Positions 45,489 through 57,083 are shown, counted from the stretch's first letter. The stretch is 64,000 nt of DNA from Paragyromitra xinjiangensis (GCA_038503065.1 JBCAMK010000006.1:1364001-1428000); one strand, 5' to 3'. Notes: generated from the letters alone by a model not told the origin. Numbers and translations are program-made.

Positions 45489-46748
45489 AGTGGTTTGTGA
45501 AAGGCAGCCTTCCAGTACGCGACGGACAGGTTCAACTGTCGTGTTCACGCGATCTAAAGATGTCAGTAGAGAGTTTGCGGTGTCAGCTCTGGAGCTGCAC
45601 CGCCACATAACCAGCCCTGCTCCAGTTCCAAAACTTCGATTTTCGGACCTGGAGTTTAGACCAATATTGCACAACAAAATTAGAATCAGATAATATTGAG
45701 GTAGAGAGTTAGACTGCAGGTTTTCCTGAGAAATCCGACCAACTCAAATCCAAGATTTAATCCTCTGGCAGCGAGATTTTGGTTCGGGCAGGGTAGGTTT
45801 TGTGGAATTACACTGCGACACCTAAGCCTTGGCGCGACCTACTACGCTGCCGATAAATCATTCGGTCACGTGCGCGCAGGTACTGTGTGGCACGGGCGCA
45901 TGACGGACAGGGGGTTGATCTAGGTATACAAGCGTATGGGGGGGAAGTTGGAACGGTAGGGGCCCTAGTCAGGACTAAGCGAGTGTCACAGGAAAAGATC
46001 TCTGAATCTAATACCGTATTATCTCGGGAATAGGAAACTGGCCTGGACTGGATGGGTTTGTAATTGGCCGAGGCCGAATTGATATTGAAATATAAAGATC
46101 AGGGTTAGGGTTCACCTGGAAAGTCCGGAGGCAACAATACCCTCCCGTTCTCAACCACCAATGCCTGTAAATTAGTGGGAATTGGGAAATACATCAATGG
46201 ACACTGTTTATTGAAATATCTGGTGCCGATAGCAAGATTAAATGACATATATGTACATACGCAATAGTATTTACTACCAATACACAATAATTGACAGCGG
46301 GTGCTACCATATTTTATTATTTGGAGCCCACACGCTGCAGACTCAAGCAGCTCCTTTTATTATGACCTTGCTGCTTGCATACTGAGTAGGTTGTTTGGCG
46401 GCGGGGCTTTACTACCTTTGAGGATTGGTTTGATCCACCAACATTTTTACTTTTCTTCTGCCTTCCTACTGTAAGACCGGTACTCCACACCACTACTGAA
46501 TTCTAAGCGAAGCTTTAGATAGCTCTCTAGACTCTGTAACTCGACCGGCTACTATCCGTAGCACAATACCCGAGTGCACATCCTGACAACTTCTTATGAA
46601 CCACACAAAGGCAACAATAGTTTAAGCGAGATAAGGGTCGGGGCTGTTCCGTTGAAAGAACTTTCTCAATAGGAAGGACACGAGTGTTGAAGCGCAAAGC
46701 TATGCTAAACAACTCGATACGATGGAGAATTTATCACAGAACAAAGTA
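45489..46748. other. Intergenic region
   Basis: An upstream in-frame extension of the Cus2-like frame reaches 45677 but lacks conserved sequence, so the promoter is probably here. No other gene is supported. Confidence 0.4.
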
Positions 46749-47128
46749 TGTTGGTAACAAAATAATATTGATAAGGCTTGTTCTTCCTGGATGATGATCA
46801 ACTCAGAATTGATGTCCAATGCAAGAGTATTTATATCCCGTTGTGGGCGAGTGCATAGGAGACTCTGCCAGTTTGACGCAGAGATCTGATATTCGCTGCC
46901 TTCGCGCTGTGAAGAAGAGACTGCGTCGACGTGGACTTCGATGTCCTATAGCGAGGCACATATATGCGGATTATTAGGCGTGGAATCGAGCGAATAGGAA
47001 GGATATATATTCGATATGAATTAGGCAAGGCAAAAGCCCGCCGCAAAGGAATACGATACAAAATAGATAGATAGATAGGAAAGAATAGAGTAGTGAATAG
47101 GAATAGAATCGACAGGAAATGTTGAACA
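46749..47128 (-). mobile_element. Candidate solo LTR (380 bp), minus orientation
   Basis: The segment is bounded by TGTTGGTAAC and TTGAACA, giving TGTT...AACA ends. On the minus strand GGGATATAAATACTC (about 46830) would be its TATA box. No convincing target duplication was found (AAGTA on the left, GTAAT on the right), so this is tentative. Confidence 0.35.
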
Positions 47129-47599
47129 GTAATAGAAATCCTCCGCTGTCAATACCCCTAACCCTTATACACGTGACCGCGCACGTGACTTATCCATCGC
47201 TTCCTTCCACCTCCTGCGCACCCCACCACACCGTCCTCTTTACTACTGTGTGTTCTTTGTAGCTTGGGTCGACGGACTAAACTATCTACTATTACAAATT
47301 GAACTAACTCGCTTATCCATTTATCCAACATCCTATTGGCGAAACTGATATCTCCAACTTCCGATGCTTACCCCTCGTTCAGTAATCCTCAGATCACTTT
47401 GGTTTGACGTGACGATGATATGGTTGCGACGGTTGCGTTCGCCTGATTGACATCAGCAAAACCGATTCGTGGCTCCTGGGCGCTCCCGGACCCTCATGGA
47501 CGGTGCGGACCAGATGGAGGCAAGCATCCCGAAAACCTAAATTCTAGTGGTGGGCAGTGGTAGGAATGCTTGTTTTTCGAAGCCCACCGTGGCTTCTTT
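47129..47599. other. Spacer left of the complete Plavaka element, with an orphan terminus
   Basis: At 47451 CATCAGCAAAACCGATTCG resembles the left terminus of the CATCAGC family, but no partner was found. No gene is supported. Confidence 0.4.
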
Positions 47600-47975
47600 C
47601 ATCAGCAAAAAAAAAATGTCGCCCCGACACTTTCTTGTCTTCAGGAAGGCCATATTCCGCCAGATTAGTTTCTGGCCTTCCAAAGCGCTTGGAAGACCGC
47701 TGCGAGCTGATAAAACCTCCTGACGACCTTTCTCAGGTTGTCATCTTCCAGTGGCTGTATTCATGCCGTGCCTTCTGAACGGTCCCTTTGTTTCTAGGTT
47801 GTCTTCGGGACACCTCCACTGCCGTGGCCTGTCGCCAGGTGGCATTGATCCTTGGTGCTGGAGATGCTTTCCGATCCTGATGAGCTTTCGCTGTATGTGT
47901 GATATATTTGAATTACTATTTATTGACGACCTCTAGTAGGTCGTCGCCAGGTTCTATGCACAATCCCACCATCCG

Positions 47976-48335
47976 ACTACCCCTTGGATCGACTTTTGCT
48001 GCGTAAGCCCTTCATGTCGACCCTCCAGTGACTACCCCTTTGGATAGACTTTTGCTGCGTAAGCCCTTCATGTCGACCCTCCAGTGACTACCCCTTTGGA
48101 TCGACTTTTGCTGTGTAAGCCCTTCATGTCAACTCTCCAGTGACTACCCCTTTGGATCGACTTTTGCTGTGTAAGCCCTTTGTGTCGACCTCTGGTAGGT
48201 CGTCGCCAGGTTCTATGGACAACTCCACCATCCGACTACTCCTTTGGATAGACTTTTGCTGCGTAAGCCCTTCATGTCGACCCTCCAGTGACTACCCCTT
48301 TGGATCGATTTTTGTTGTGTTAGCTTTATGCCGAC
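47976..48335. repeat. 56 bp tandem repeat in the left arm of element B
   Basis: About six copies contain CTACCCCTTTGGATCGACTT, TTTGCTGCGTAAGCCCTT and GTCGACCCTCCAGTGA, with some units replaced by the GACCTCTGGTAGGTCGTCGCC word. It lies between the end of the transposase gene and the terminus, a usual place for transposase-binding repeats in CACTA-type elements. Confidence 0.8.
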
Positions 48336-48380
48336 CTCTGGTAGGTCGGTAATGGATTCTCGCTGTGAGTTCCAGCCCCT

Positions 48381-51344
48381 CTAGTATATGTCATTGAACG
48401 TCTCAAGGTCCACTCTACTATTTACATACCAATAGCCCTCTTCTAGATCCTGCACTAGATGAGCCATTCCTGTAATCGAAGCAACACTCACAACCCACTC
48501 GTCATTACCAGGAATCCGTACATTACGGAGGCCAACTCGAATCAAGCTGCTGTTGGCCTCCAAGAGGCCGGCACCATCCAGTGGAAGCATTTTGACGAGC
48601 GCGAGCCGATGGGTATGTCCTGAGCTCGGATCGCGGAGCTTAAACAAGCATCTCAATCGGCCAGGTAAGCGCCCACGCAAGGCACCATATTCGGTCTCGT
48701 TTCCTACCATAACCCAGACCCAGTCATTCCTTGCAGCCCCTCCTCGAAATGGCATATTGATCGTACATCGAAGGTGGTGTATGGTATAGAGATCGGTCTC
48801 TTGGAATTTGAGCATGAGGACCTGAAGCTGGGTAAAGCGCTCCGCTGGGCACAGTCTTAGCTTGATGTTGTTGGTTGGCAACCTCTGGGAGTCCGGCAGC
48901 GTACTGTTATATGACTCTACCTTCCGCACTAATAGACCCTTGGTATCACCAATATCTAGCATCACATCTTCGAGGGATTGAGTCAAACAGGCGCTTATAC
49001 GTCCTCGGAGGTAGGATGGGGGCTTTCTTTCTGCTCTGATATGTGGCTTGCACCAAGCTGGAACCTTCTCCTTCTCCAGGAGATCCCTCACGTCTTTTGA
49101 GAGTGATCCTGCCGGCCTTTCACGAGTCGCCTCCCAAATGGATATGATACGCATAGCCATCAAGTGTCGACGGGAATAGTGCTCTAAGATCTGCTTAGTT
49201 GCATTGATCTTATTCGAGGCTCGATAACCAACTTTGATCTGTTCTCGATGCGAGGCTTTACCGACCTCTGTGGAGTAGGCAACGATATTACCGAACTGCC
49301 TGACATGTGTGCTGAAGTGGCTCAATAGGTGCATCTTGATGAAGTTGAAGTGAGATTCTTGACGGTAGATATCCTGGCACTGCTCTGACCTCTCCAATCT
49401 ATCATCTACCACCACCTTTCGCTTCTTCGCTGTACTCTGAGAGGCCGTCAACAGTTCCTTCTGAGCTTGCCACATAGCTTTGTTGGCTCTCTTTGCTTTT
49501 GCATTCGTCGCCTTTGATTTGCGGAATTCGAGGAAGATATCCTTATGCTCGTGGAAGTCCTTCAAATAGCCTTCCATATAGTCAATAGTCTGTTCAGTGT
49601 GGCTGCGATACTGAGCCATTAGGTGGAAATCGATTAAGGCTTGGATACAGTCCAGAGCCCTTTTAAATGCCGGCCTTTCAGAGGTCGTCGGCTTCCGCAG
49701 AGCAACTGTCACCGCTACTAGGAGGAATCGACCAAGGTTTCGCATCTCTTTGCCCTGCCACTGAGTCACCTCTCGATAGGTCTTTTTGGGGACTGTGATG
49801 CCCGTATAGGGGGGAATGGACTTCCATACTTTGTCGAATTGGTCGAGTCGGTTGTATTTGCTAAGAAAGCCTTGGATCCATTCCATCATATGCTTCAAAA
49901 GACCTAAGTAGACTGTATGTAAAAGGTCGGGCTTCCATAGAGCTTCTGGCTGGACTCAGGGAAGCCGCCAGAAGCTGTTCATCAGTGCTTTCATACCTCT
50001 CTGCTGCAGCCAGTCTAGATCCCCTATTGAGCCTGTCTCTTGATAACGTTTTACTCGAGCCTTATAGCAATCGTGATTGCGTACTGGAAAGGGCTGCGTA
50101 CGAGGCTGACCTAGACTGGAGGCGTCAACTTCGCAGACGGGGCAAGCATTATTCTTTAGGTGTTGGAGGGTGACGTGCTCTAAATGGTCTGCCAACCAGC
50201 CGCAGACTACTGGGAAGCAGAATCGCAGCTGACCATCAGCACATGAAAGCTGTACACCGTTTGTGGCCGGCTCGTGGAGGGCTGACATAGTCCTTTCCAT
50301 GGCAAGATCTAGAACCGCACGATTTCTTGATCTTTGTGCTTCAGCAGCCTTGATCTTCAACTTGCCGACCTTTGGCGGGACGGGAAGCAGTGCCAGCAGC
50401 AATGATGCCATTGTGGAAGGTTTGTTTCGAAGTGTGGATTTGATATTGCCTATCGTCAAATAGATGGGTCAAGCCTTTTTGTCGCCTGAGAAGTTGGTAA
50501 GATGTGTTTGCTCTGACGAACAAAGAATTGGAATCAATGTGGAGCCAGCGGGGAGGGTTTCCTACAACTTATTAGAAAACTCCGACGGCTCCTGGAAGGT
50601 CGGGAGACTAACCTGGAGATCCCACCACCAATCAGCTGTATGCATTTCTGAATACATTCTTTCACCGGCAGGGTTGAATTCCTTCACTGGAGCGTAGACC
50701 ATTTCCCCTGAATATGCTGTTTGGGCCAGCAAATATTGTATACAAACCATAGGATCCCGATGGCAGAATACAAAAGGCTCCCCATCAATCTCCTCCTCTA
50801 TGAAGGTCCAACTAGGCTCTCCCAAGGTCGTCGGCAGGTTTTCAATCACTTTGTAGAGGGTGTAGGCGGACCGATAGGAGCCGGCACCAAGGTAAAGACC
50901 TTTCTTGAAGTACTCCTCAATGCCAGTCTTCGTTGTTTTGGTATCAATAAACCATTTGGCTAAATGGAAGTCATAAGCAGTGTGGAAGGGGAATAAAGGG
51001 AATTGGAGCAAGCTTTCCTGAGCTTCTAGAAAGCCAAGCACACTTCCTGCCGACCTCCCTGCGTCCGGTAAAAAGCTTTGACTGATACTAGGAACTTCGG
51101 CTGTACCATTATCGTTGTCTTCAGCATCAGAGGCTGTAGCTGGTTCTTCGTCTGAATTATTGTCCGAATCGTAAATTGATCCATCACTCCTTTCGTCCAG
51201 GTAGTCCTCTGCCGGCTCCTCTCGGTCCGTCAGTGAATCGTCAAGATAAACTTCTGCTTGTTCAGGGTGCTTGGTCAAGATATGGGTCATCAAAGCTGAG
51301 CTTTAGTCGTAGGAATATCGACAAAAGGGGCAGCGGTCTGGCAT
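48381..51344 (-). pseudogene. Plavaka transposase B (intron plus several nonsense codons)
   Basis: The minus strand starts MPDRCPFCRYSYD (51344) with a C2H2 finger completed by HILTKHP. An acidic linker follows, then HLAKWFIDTKTTKTGIEEYF, MVCIQYLLAQTAYSGEMVYAP, DWWWDLQ, a 51 bp intron (50612-50562, GTTAGT...CTAATAAGTTGTAG), then ETLPAGSTLIPILCSS. The core continues CGWLADHLEHVTLQH, CPVCEVD, PDLLHTVYLGLLKHMMEW, and the C-terminus is SRVDLETFNDIY. Nonsense codons: TAA just before 51300 (YD*SSALM), TGA near 50463 (KA*PIYL, Trp in A), and TGA near 49946 (RLP*VQPE, Arg in A). Between them all segments stay in phase. It is recently inactivated, yet its element ends are intact. Confidence 0.85.
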
Positions 51345-52271
51345 GTTTGGAGATTTGGTGGTAAAAGGGGTAACGAGGTGTTGTGGAATAATAGGGGACT
51401 GATGGTCTGGCAGTGACGACCTCTGAAGAGCCGGAGAAGAGTTCATAGCACTCTCAGCCGTGTCTCCAGGGGTTGAGAGCAGGGGTTGAGCTGACGTCGA
51501 GGTTGATATGACACCTGATTCAGCATAAGAGCCGCAATTCAACAGCTTGGACCTTTGCAGCCGACGCAGCCTGTCTTTGAAGCTCAACGACCAGCTCAAT
51601 TGCAGCTCAACAGCAGCAAGATCCTCAAAAAAAAAGTTGCTCTAAATTCTGTGATTTTCTGGCGTGTGGGTCCTCCACCGGCCTTCAGGAGGTCGGCAGG
51701 CTCCTCTCTCGATATTTGCACATATTGAAATAGCGCTAGTACTATATAACCCTAACCCTGAGCCCTTTAAGAGTTTCGGATTTGCTAACTCTTACGTCAA
51801 CCCTCCACCTCACCTTCCAACCTCTACCCCTCGCACTATTCACACCACCCCCTCCCTCACAGCCTTCCTATTCAACGCAACGTTTCAAACTGCTGCTGCT
51901 GCTGCTTCCATTCAGCTCAACGTTTCAAGCTGCTGCTGCTGCTATTCAGCTCAATGTTTCAAGCTGCTGCTCTCGCAATCTTCCCTTCCAGCTTGAATAG
52001 CTGGTAAAGGCTATAAAATGGCGGATATGGCGCCCCTAAGCAAGTCAGAACCAAGCAGCGCAAACAAAACCCCCCCGCCCAATCCAAACAATCAAACGAC
52101 CCCACCAAACAGTGTACCGACCTCCCGCAAGCCGTCGCAAACAGATCTATCCACACGACGAATATCCCCAAGCTTAACCCCTCCCCTCGACAAAAAACTC
52201 CAGTATATCGAACACCCCGGCCATCAGCAACCCAAACGACCTCTCCCAAGCCGGCAAACTCCCCTACCAAG
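51345..52271. promoter_or_regulatory. Divergent promoter region between transposase B and its accessory gene
   Basis: This space separates the minus-strand transposase from the plus-strand 435 aa gene. TATA-like CTATATAACC (about 51742) and GGCTATAAAATGGC (about 52010) face the plus gene. CCGGCCTTCAGGAGGTCGGC near 51678 is one of the element's palindromic words. GCTGCTGCTGCT tracts lie near 51890-51940. Open frames here (51664-51996, 52018-52302) are low-complexity and not called. Confidence 0.5.
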
Positions 52272-53579
52272 ATGCCGCCCCGCGCCAGAGCGACGGAAAT
52301 GACTGCAGCAGATCTCAAAGTAGTGTTGGGCTTCAACGCAACCAACAATCCAGCCTATTTGATTGTTCGTGATGATATTGTTTCCTACGCTATTCAGCAC
52401 GGTATCACAGGCGTTGACACCCCTGGAAAGGCTGCCTGGACTGCCTGCGAGGAGCACGCAGTCAGCCACAAATACTTGAGCCGTTTCAAGGAAGCCTACG
52501 ACGGAGCAGGGCCGAAGGAGAACTGCGCGCTCGTTCAGAAGGCTATCAAATGCCTTTGCCTTGACTCTATCAAGAAGAAGAACGCTGCCAGAGTAGCAGC
52601 AGATAAGCAGATGGCAAATAATGGTGACTTTGATGGACCTGCTGCCGGCCTCGCTGGAGTCGTCGCTGCTGCTGGTGCTGGTGCTCGTGCTGTACCTCCA
52701 CCTTCCCACGTCATTCGAGTCCGCATTATCGATCCTGACCAAATTGGTGACTACGACAGTGATGCACCTGTACCACGCCGGACAAACGGATATGGCTGGG
52801 ACCCAGCTAATACCATCTTCGATAAGCTGACGACCTTCCTGGAGCCGGTCACACACCGTGATATCTTGACATACGCAGCAAAGCATGTCGTTGAGAATCG
52901 TCGCGCTCGTGCAGTTTGGGGAGCTCTTATCCCCATACCTGAAGACTTTCGGATATCTCACAACGATGAGATGATTCTCAGCGAGGATGATGAGGTGACG
53001 GCCTGGCTGAGGTCGACAACGGCTAACCCCCTGGTTGTGAACGTTATTCTTCATCGGGTTACTGCCAAAGGAATGGCTTCGCGCCAAACCCCGCCGCCCC
53101 CTGGCGAGCGGGCACATATCTCCAAGCGCTATTTCGCCACTCTTCTCGAGGACCCTGCTGAGGATTCTGACGAGGACGACCGCCCGCTTCGGAAGAAGTT
53201 TAAGCCACTGCCGCGTACAGATAGGGGCTTCCAAGCTCGCGAAAGGAAGATTCGGGCACGGATCTTGCGCCAGCAAGAGCTCCTAGAGTCGATCAAAGAG
53301 CATCATAAGGAGATAACGCCAGACGCCATGTTTTCTGACGAGGAAGGGTTTGAGAATAGGTATATGTCGGCCCCTCAGAGGCGGGCAGCTAGGGCAGCGG
53401 CTAAGGCAGCGGCTGGGGGGGAGGATTCGGAGGATTCAGATGATTCGGAGGATTCGGTGGAAGAGAATGAGGATAGGAATGAGAACGAGAATGAGAACGA
53501 GAATGGTGGGGAGAATGAAGAGGATGGAGAGAATAGGGAGGGTGAGCCTGACGTGGGAGGTGGAGCTGCCGCCACTTAG
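52272..53579 (+). CDS. Accessory protein of Plavaka element B, 435 aa, unknown function
   Basis: A single open frame starts MPPRARATEMTAADLK at the first ATG after a TATA-like box, divergent from the transposase. I do not recognise the family. Visible parts are an N-terminal alpha-helical-looking domain (residues about 10-110), an Ala/Gly spacer (about 120-140), a second folded-looking domain (about 145-270, with YGWDPANTIFDKLTTFLEP), a basic segment with RKKFKPLPR and RERKIRARILRQQELLESIKEH, and a highly acidic tail (EDSEDSDDSEDS, NENENENENG). It is intact, unlike the transposase. Basic plus acidic tracts suggest a nuclear, perhaps DNA- or chromatin-associated, helper; that is a guess. Capture of a host gene is the alternative. 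Confidence 0.7.
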   Translation: MPPRARATEMTAADLKVVLGFNATNNPAYLIVRDDIVSYAIQHGITGVDTPGKAAWTACEEHAVSHKYLSRFKEAYDGAGPKENCALVQKAIKCLCLDSIKKKNAARVAADKQMANNGDFDGPAAGLAGVVAAAGAGARAVPPPSHVIRVRIIDPDQIGDYDSDAPVPRRTNGYGWDPANTIFDKLTTFLEPVTHRDILTYAAKHVVENRRARAVWGALIPIPEDFRISHNDEMILSEDDEVTAWLRSTTANPLVVNVILHRVTAKGMASRQTPPPPGERAHISKRYFATLLEDPAEDSDEDDRPLRKKFKPLPRTDRGFQARERKIRARILRQQELLESIKEHHKEITPDAMFSDEEGFENRYMSAPQRRAARAAAKAAAGGEDSEDSDDSEDSVEENEDRNENENENENGGENEEDGENREGEPDVGGGAAAT

Positions 53580-54735
53580 CTTCTACCTCCATTTTGTTCT
53601 TGATTTCCTCTTTTCTTTGGTTTGTAGTTGTGGTAACCCCCCCTCGGCCTCCTGGAGGTCGGCAAATTTCTTTACCCGTTTCTTTTTGTTTTCCTTTGGT
53701 CGATATATGATGGATACGCATGATTATTTTTTGGTAGGTCAAATTTCCTCCCGTGCGGTTACCTAAATACTGACTAGCCTGTGAAGGTTTATGTATAGTG
53801 TTTACCGACCTCTCAAAGGTCGGTGGTCTTGGCTTTCCTATTCTTATTATTATTATACCGGATGCTTTATATGTTTTATATCCTTTGTTTCATATTCTTT
53901 GTTTTATGTTGTTTTAGGGGGTAGAGGAGGCAGCAAGGCGTGGATGAGTGCTGGTACGCTCCCTCCTGCTAATCGTTTGAGATCCAAAGCTGACTCTTAG
54001 GTAGTATCCGACGACCTTCAGGAGGTGGGCAGGATCTTTATATTACCCTATTATCTGTATTATTCCTATTATTCCTATTCTTTGTATTACTCCTATTATT
54101 TGTATTATTTGTATGATTATGGCGGTATCGATTGGATGTTAGATATCTTGGCGTTTCTATTATTGGCTTTGGGGGCAGCAAGACATCGGCCGTTGCAGGT
54201 ACCCTACTACCCTATCAATCTTTTATAGCTAAACGCTAACGTCTATGAGACAGTATTTGCCGACCTTCAGCGAGCTGGTAGAGGGTCTTACTATCTTTAT
54301 GGCGTCATTTGACTGGATTCGCTTAATTATTAATCATTTTTATGTATTCACAAATATATCTACTAGCCGCTGCTGCTAGGTGTGGCAGCAGAGCTGAAAA
54401 TACAGTCATTTCCACAGTCATAGTGCGCTTCCGTGGTAACCAATGTTTTGCGAGTCCGTGCAAAGCCCCTTTACTTATTCCCCCAAGCAGACGCCAACCT
54501 CTCTCAGGCTGGTCAATACCTTACCTCTCATCCAAAAAGCTGTCGACTCCCTACTTCTCAACAAACTCCTTTACCACTACAGAAAAAATGATCAGAGATT
54601 CAGGTAAGAAAGCTGGCACTTTAAAACGCCGTTCCATACAGATAAAACCTTTCCTACCACCCCCCCCCTCCTTCAGGAATCTGCCGTCTCGTGAGAGATC
54701 GGTGGAAGGATATAGGGGGATACAAAGCTATGAAG

Positions 54736-54846
54736 ACGCAGCAGAAGACGAAGACGAAGACGAAGACGAAGACGAAGACGAAGACGAAGACGAAGACGAA
54801 GACGAAGACGAAGACGAAGACGAAGACGAAGACGAAGACGAAGATG
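54736..54846 (+). repeat. (GACGAA)n hexanucleotide repeat, about 18-20 units
   Basis: A pure GACGAA microsatellite sits inside the second accessory gene and encodes an Asp-Glu run. Length is probably polymorphic between copies. Confidence 0.9.
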
Positions 54847-55322
54847 ACGAAGATGAAGAGGAAGAAGGAGAAGGAGAAGGGGGAGAAGACAATAACGATG
54901 AGAATATAGGGCTCTTTCGTAGAACCTACGAGAGTGACGATTCAGATGGATATGAATTACCTCCGACCTCGGAGAGGCCGGCAGGTCCTTCCAAAAAGCC
55001 TGCTGCAAGGCATCGAGAGATGATACAGGCAAACCTCATTCGCAAAAAACTGGCAAGTACAATTAATTCCCAAGTCATTTTTAATAGCCTACTAAGGAAT
55101 GTGATAGGACATCAATTTGGAGCCAGTACTGAGCAGTGTCATGCCGACTCCTCTGCAGCCGGCACATGGTAGCCTGGGTAGTATGATCAACACGACTCAT
55201 AATTGCAATCGAGACCGAAGCGTGTTCTGCGCAGAAGACTCCCTGCAGCCTGTTGCTCGGCTTGCAAAGCTATATATTGCTTCTTTCACCTACTTCAGGC
55301 ATCCCTTTCCTGACGGAATCGA

Positions 55323-55571
55323 CATCAGCAAAAAAAGATATTTGTCTTCTGGACCTTCAGATGCAATATGGCCTTCTGGAAGACCCTGAAGACCCTGAAG
55401 ACAAAATCTCACTGGAAGACAAAAAATATGTTCCCGGATTTGGCTGAATGATAACATATCAAAAGTGAAAAATTGTCTTCCAGTCCTTCAGATGCAATAT
55501 GGCCTTCTGGAAGACACTGAAGGCCCTGAAGACATAATCTCACTGGAAGACAATTACTTTTTTTGCTGATG
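55323..55571. mobile_element. 249 bp CATCAGC MITE (type D, copy 1), TSD GA
   Basis: Termini are CATCAGCAAAAAAAGATATT and TTACTTTTTTTGCTGATG; GA stands at 55321-55322 and 55572-55573. Each half holds TTCAGATGCAATATGG, CTTCTGGAAGAC and TCACTGGAAGACAA, giving a direct and inverted repeat structure around a core with CCGGATTTGGCTGAATGA. It is inserted in the second accessory gene of element B. Confidence 0.93.
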
Positions 55572-57083
55572 GAGATGGCTAAATGGACGAAAAGAGCCTG
55601 GGCAACTGCCAAGAGAGATATGGGCGTAGCATGCCCTATCAGCAAATTGTGCTACAACCTGGTATGTTGCCGGCCTCTGTGAAGTCGATTGAGTATTCTA
55701 ACAGCTCTTAGCTAAAAGCAAAGCAATCAAGCACACGGTCCCAATTTCTCGCTCACATCAAAAAGAACGTGTTGACCGCCTACAGCCTCACAGATCTGAA
55801 CGAGGAAGAGCGCCAGAAGAAGATTGAATATCTGCTAGATGAAGACAGGTTCACCTGTCACCCTGATGCGTACGAGGTCAGTACAAACTCCTACTAGTAT
55901 ATGACAACCGCTAACGAGCTGGCAGAGTCTAGAGGGTAGATTCCTTGCTCCACAAATTCCCTCCCTGATATTTAGTAAGTTTTACGAAGGTAAGAAGGCT
56001 CTCGGAAGGTCGGATAGAACTTTCATTGGGAGTATCAATGCTGTATTTATTGCAACGACCGCAGCAACGATATATCACTGTCTCTCTGCTTGGAAAACAG
56101 GCGCCTATAAAGACCCCAAGGACTTCAACACGGGAAACTCTCTCTGTAAGTTATGGACGACCTCTGGAAGGCTGGTATTCTCTGCTGACAAGACGATAGA
56201 CCCTTGGCACCGTCAGCTGAACACAATACAGATCTTGCATTTCGAGATTCGGGAAATGTTACTAAATGATATCTGCCGCCAGATCAATGAGCTTGTATGG
56301 TATCTCCCCCTGACAGCGTGATACTAGCTAACAGTATTAGCGAGCGAAGGGGCACGTTGGCCCAGATATCGAGTCGCAGAATGCCTTCCGTGGAGATCAA
56401 GAACAACTAAAAGCAACACTAGAGCTGCGGAAGAGGAGCTCGTCGACGGCCCTCCAGCAGCCGTATGCTCGGTGGGCTCGGCAGTCAGGCTCTGGCCTAA
56501 TCCCTAGTGACCCGATTGAAGAAGTGGCTGCCATCCTGGCGGCAATCCCTGCCTCGGAGGGAAACGGCACCTAGGAGCTTGCCGATGACCTCACATGAGC
56601 TGGCATGAAGTATTGGAAAGGTGTTAGGGGGAGGGTCGAGCGAGAGGAAGGATAGGGAAGGGAGGCGAGAGGTGAGGTGAGCGGAAGGAGGAGAGGCAGC
56701 TAGAGATATTTGTAATAGAGCAATAGACTAGAGTGTTTCAAGGAATATATAGCCATTTTACCAAACGCCTGAATATAAGCCTCCTAAAGATAAGGCTACA
56801 CGATCATAAGCATCCATAATCCCCAGAACATCAAATCCGGAAAGGATGCGTCCGGACTGTAGGAGGTCATCAGGATCTCCGGGAGAAACGATGTCGAAGC
56901 GGAGCCTTCCAGAGGCTGAGCTACCACAATAGTTGCGAAAGGGGTCATCATGACTGACGGCCTCCCAAAGGTCGCCTCCAGGCGCAAAGAGCAAAGTTTA
57001 CAACCTGAGGGAGAGCTATATTCCGCCCCGACCACCCAAGGCGTCTGATGCATTGGGCGACATTTCAATTTTTTGCTGATGTT

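Larger units (their letters stand above)
54588..56574 (+). pseudogene. Second accessory gene of element B (possibly DUF6532-like), interrupted by a MITE
   Basis: The reading frame begins near MIRDSGKKAGTLKRRSIQIK, has a long Asp/Glu tract encoded by GACGAA repeats, then SDGYELPPTSERPAGPSKKP. The MITE at 55323-55571 interrupts it. Further exons read QFLAHIKKNVLTAYSLTDLN, KKIEYLLDEDRFTCHPDAYE, IFSKFYEGKKALGRSDRTF, NAVFIATTAATIYHCLSAWK and LHFEIREMLLNDICRQINEL. The pattern of an alpha-helical domain with a conserved cut like TIYHCLSAWKTGAY reminds me of the fungal DUF6532 family, but this is a weak recognition. Introns carry the element's palindromic word. The frame ends near TAG 56572-56574. 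Confidence 0.4.
47600..57081. mobile_element. Complete Plavaka-type DNA transposon (subfamily B), TSD TT
   Basis: The left end CATCAGCAAAAAAAAAATGT with CGCCCCGAC and the right end (complement) CATCAGCAAAAAATTGAAAT with GTCGCCC match. TT flanks both sides (47598-47599, 57082-57083). Subterminal ATATTCCGCC occurs on both sides (about 47650, 57020). Inside lie the transposase (48381-51344, minus), two plus-strand accessory genes (52272-53579 and 54588-56574) and a 249 bp MITE. A palindromic word of the form CCGACCTCTGGTAGGTCGG recurs across the element, including its introns and spacers. Without the MITE it is about 9.2 kb. Confidence 0.82.

Noticed and set aside
46749..47128. Confident solo LTR call
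   Set aside because: Ends look right (TGTT...AACA) and a TATA box is present, but the flanking five bases do not match, so it was kept only as a low-confidence candidate.
51664..52302. Small proteins in the divergent promoter of element B
   Set aside because: Low-complexity frames (poly-Ala/Leu from GCTGCT, Pro/Ser-rich) overlapping the TATA-like boxes; no conserved sequence.
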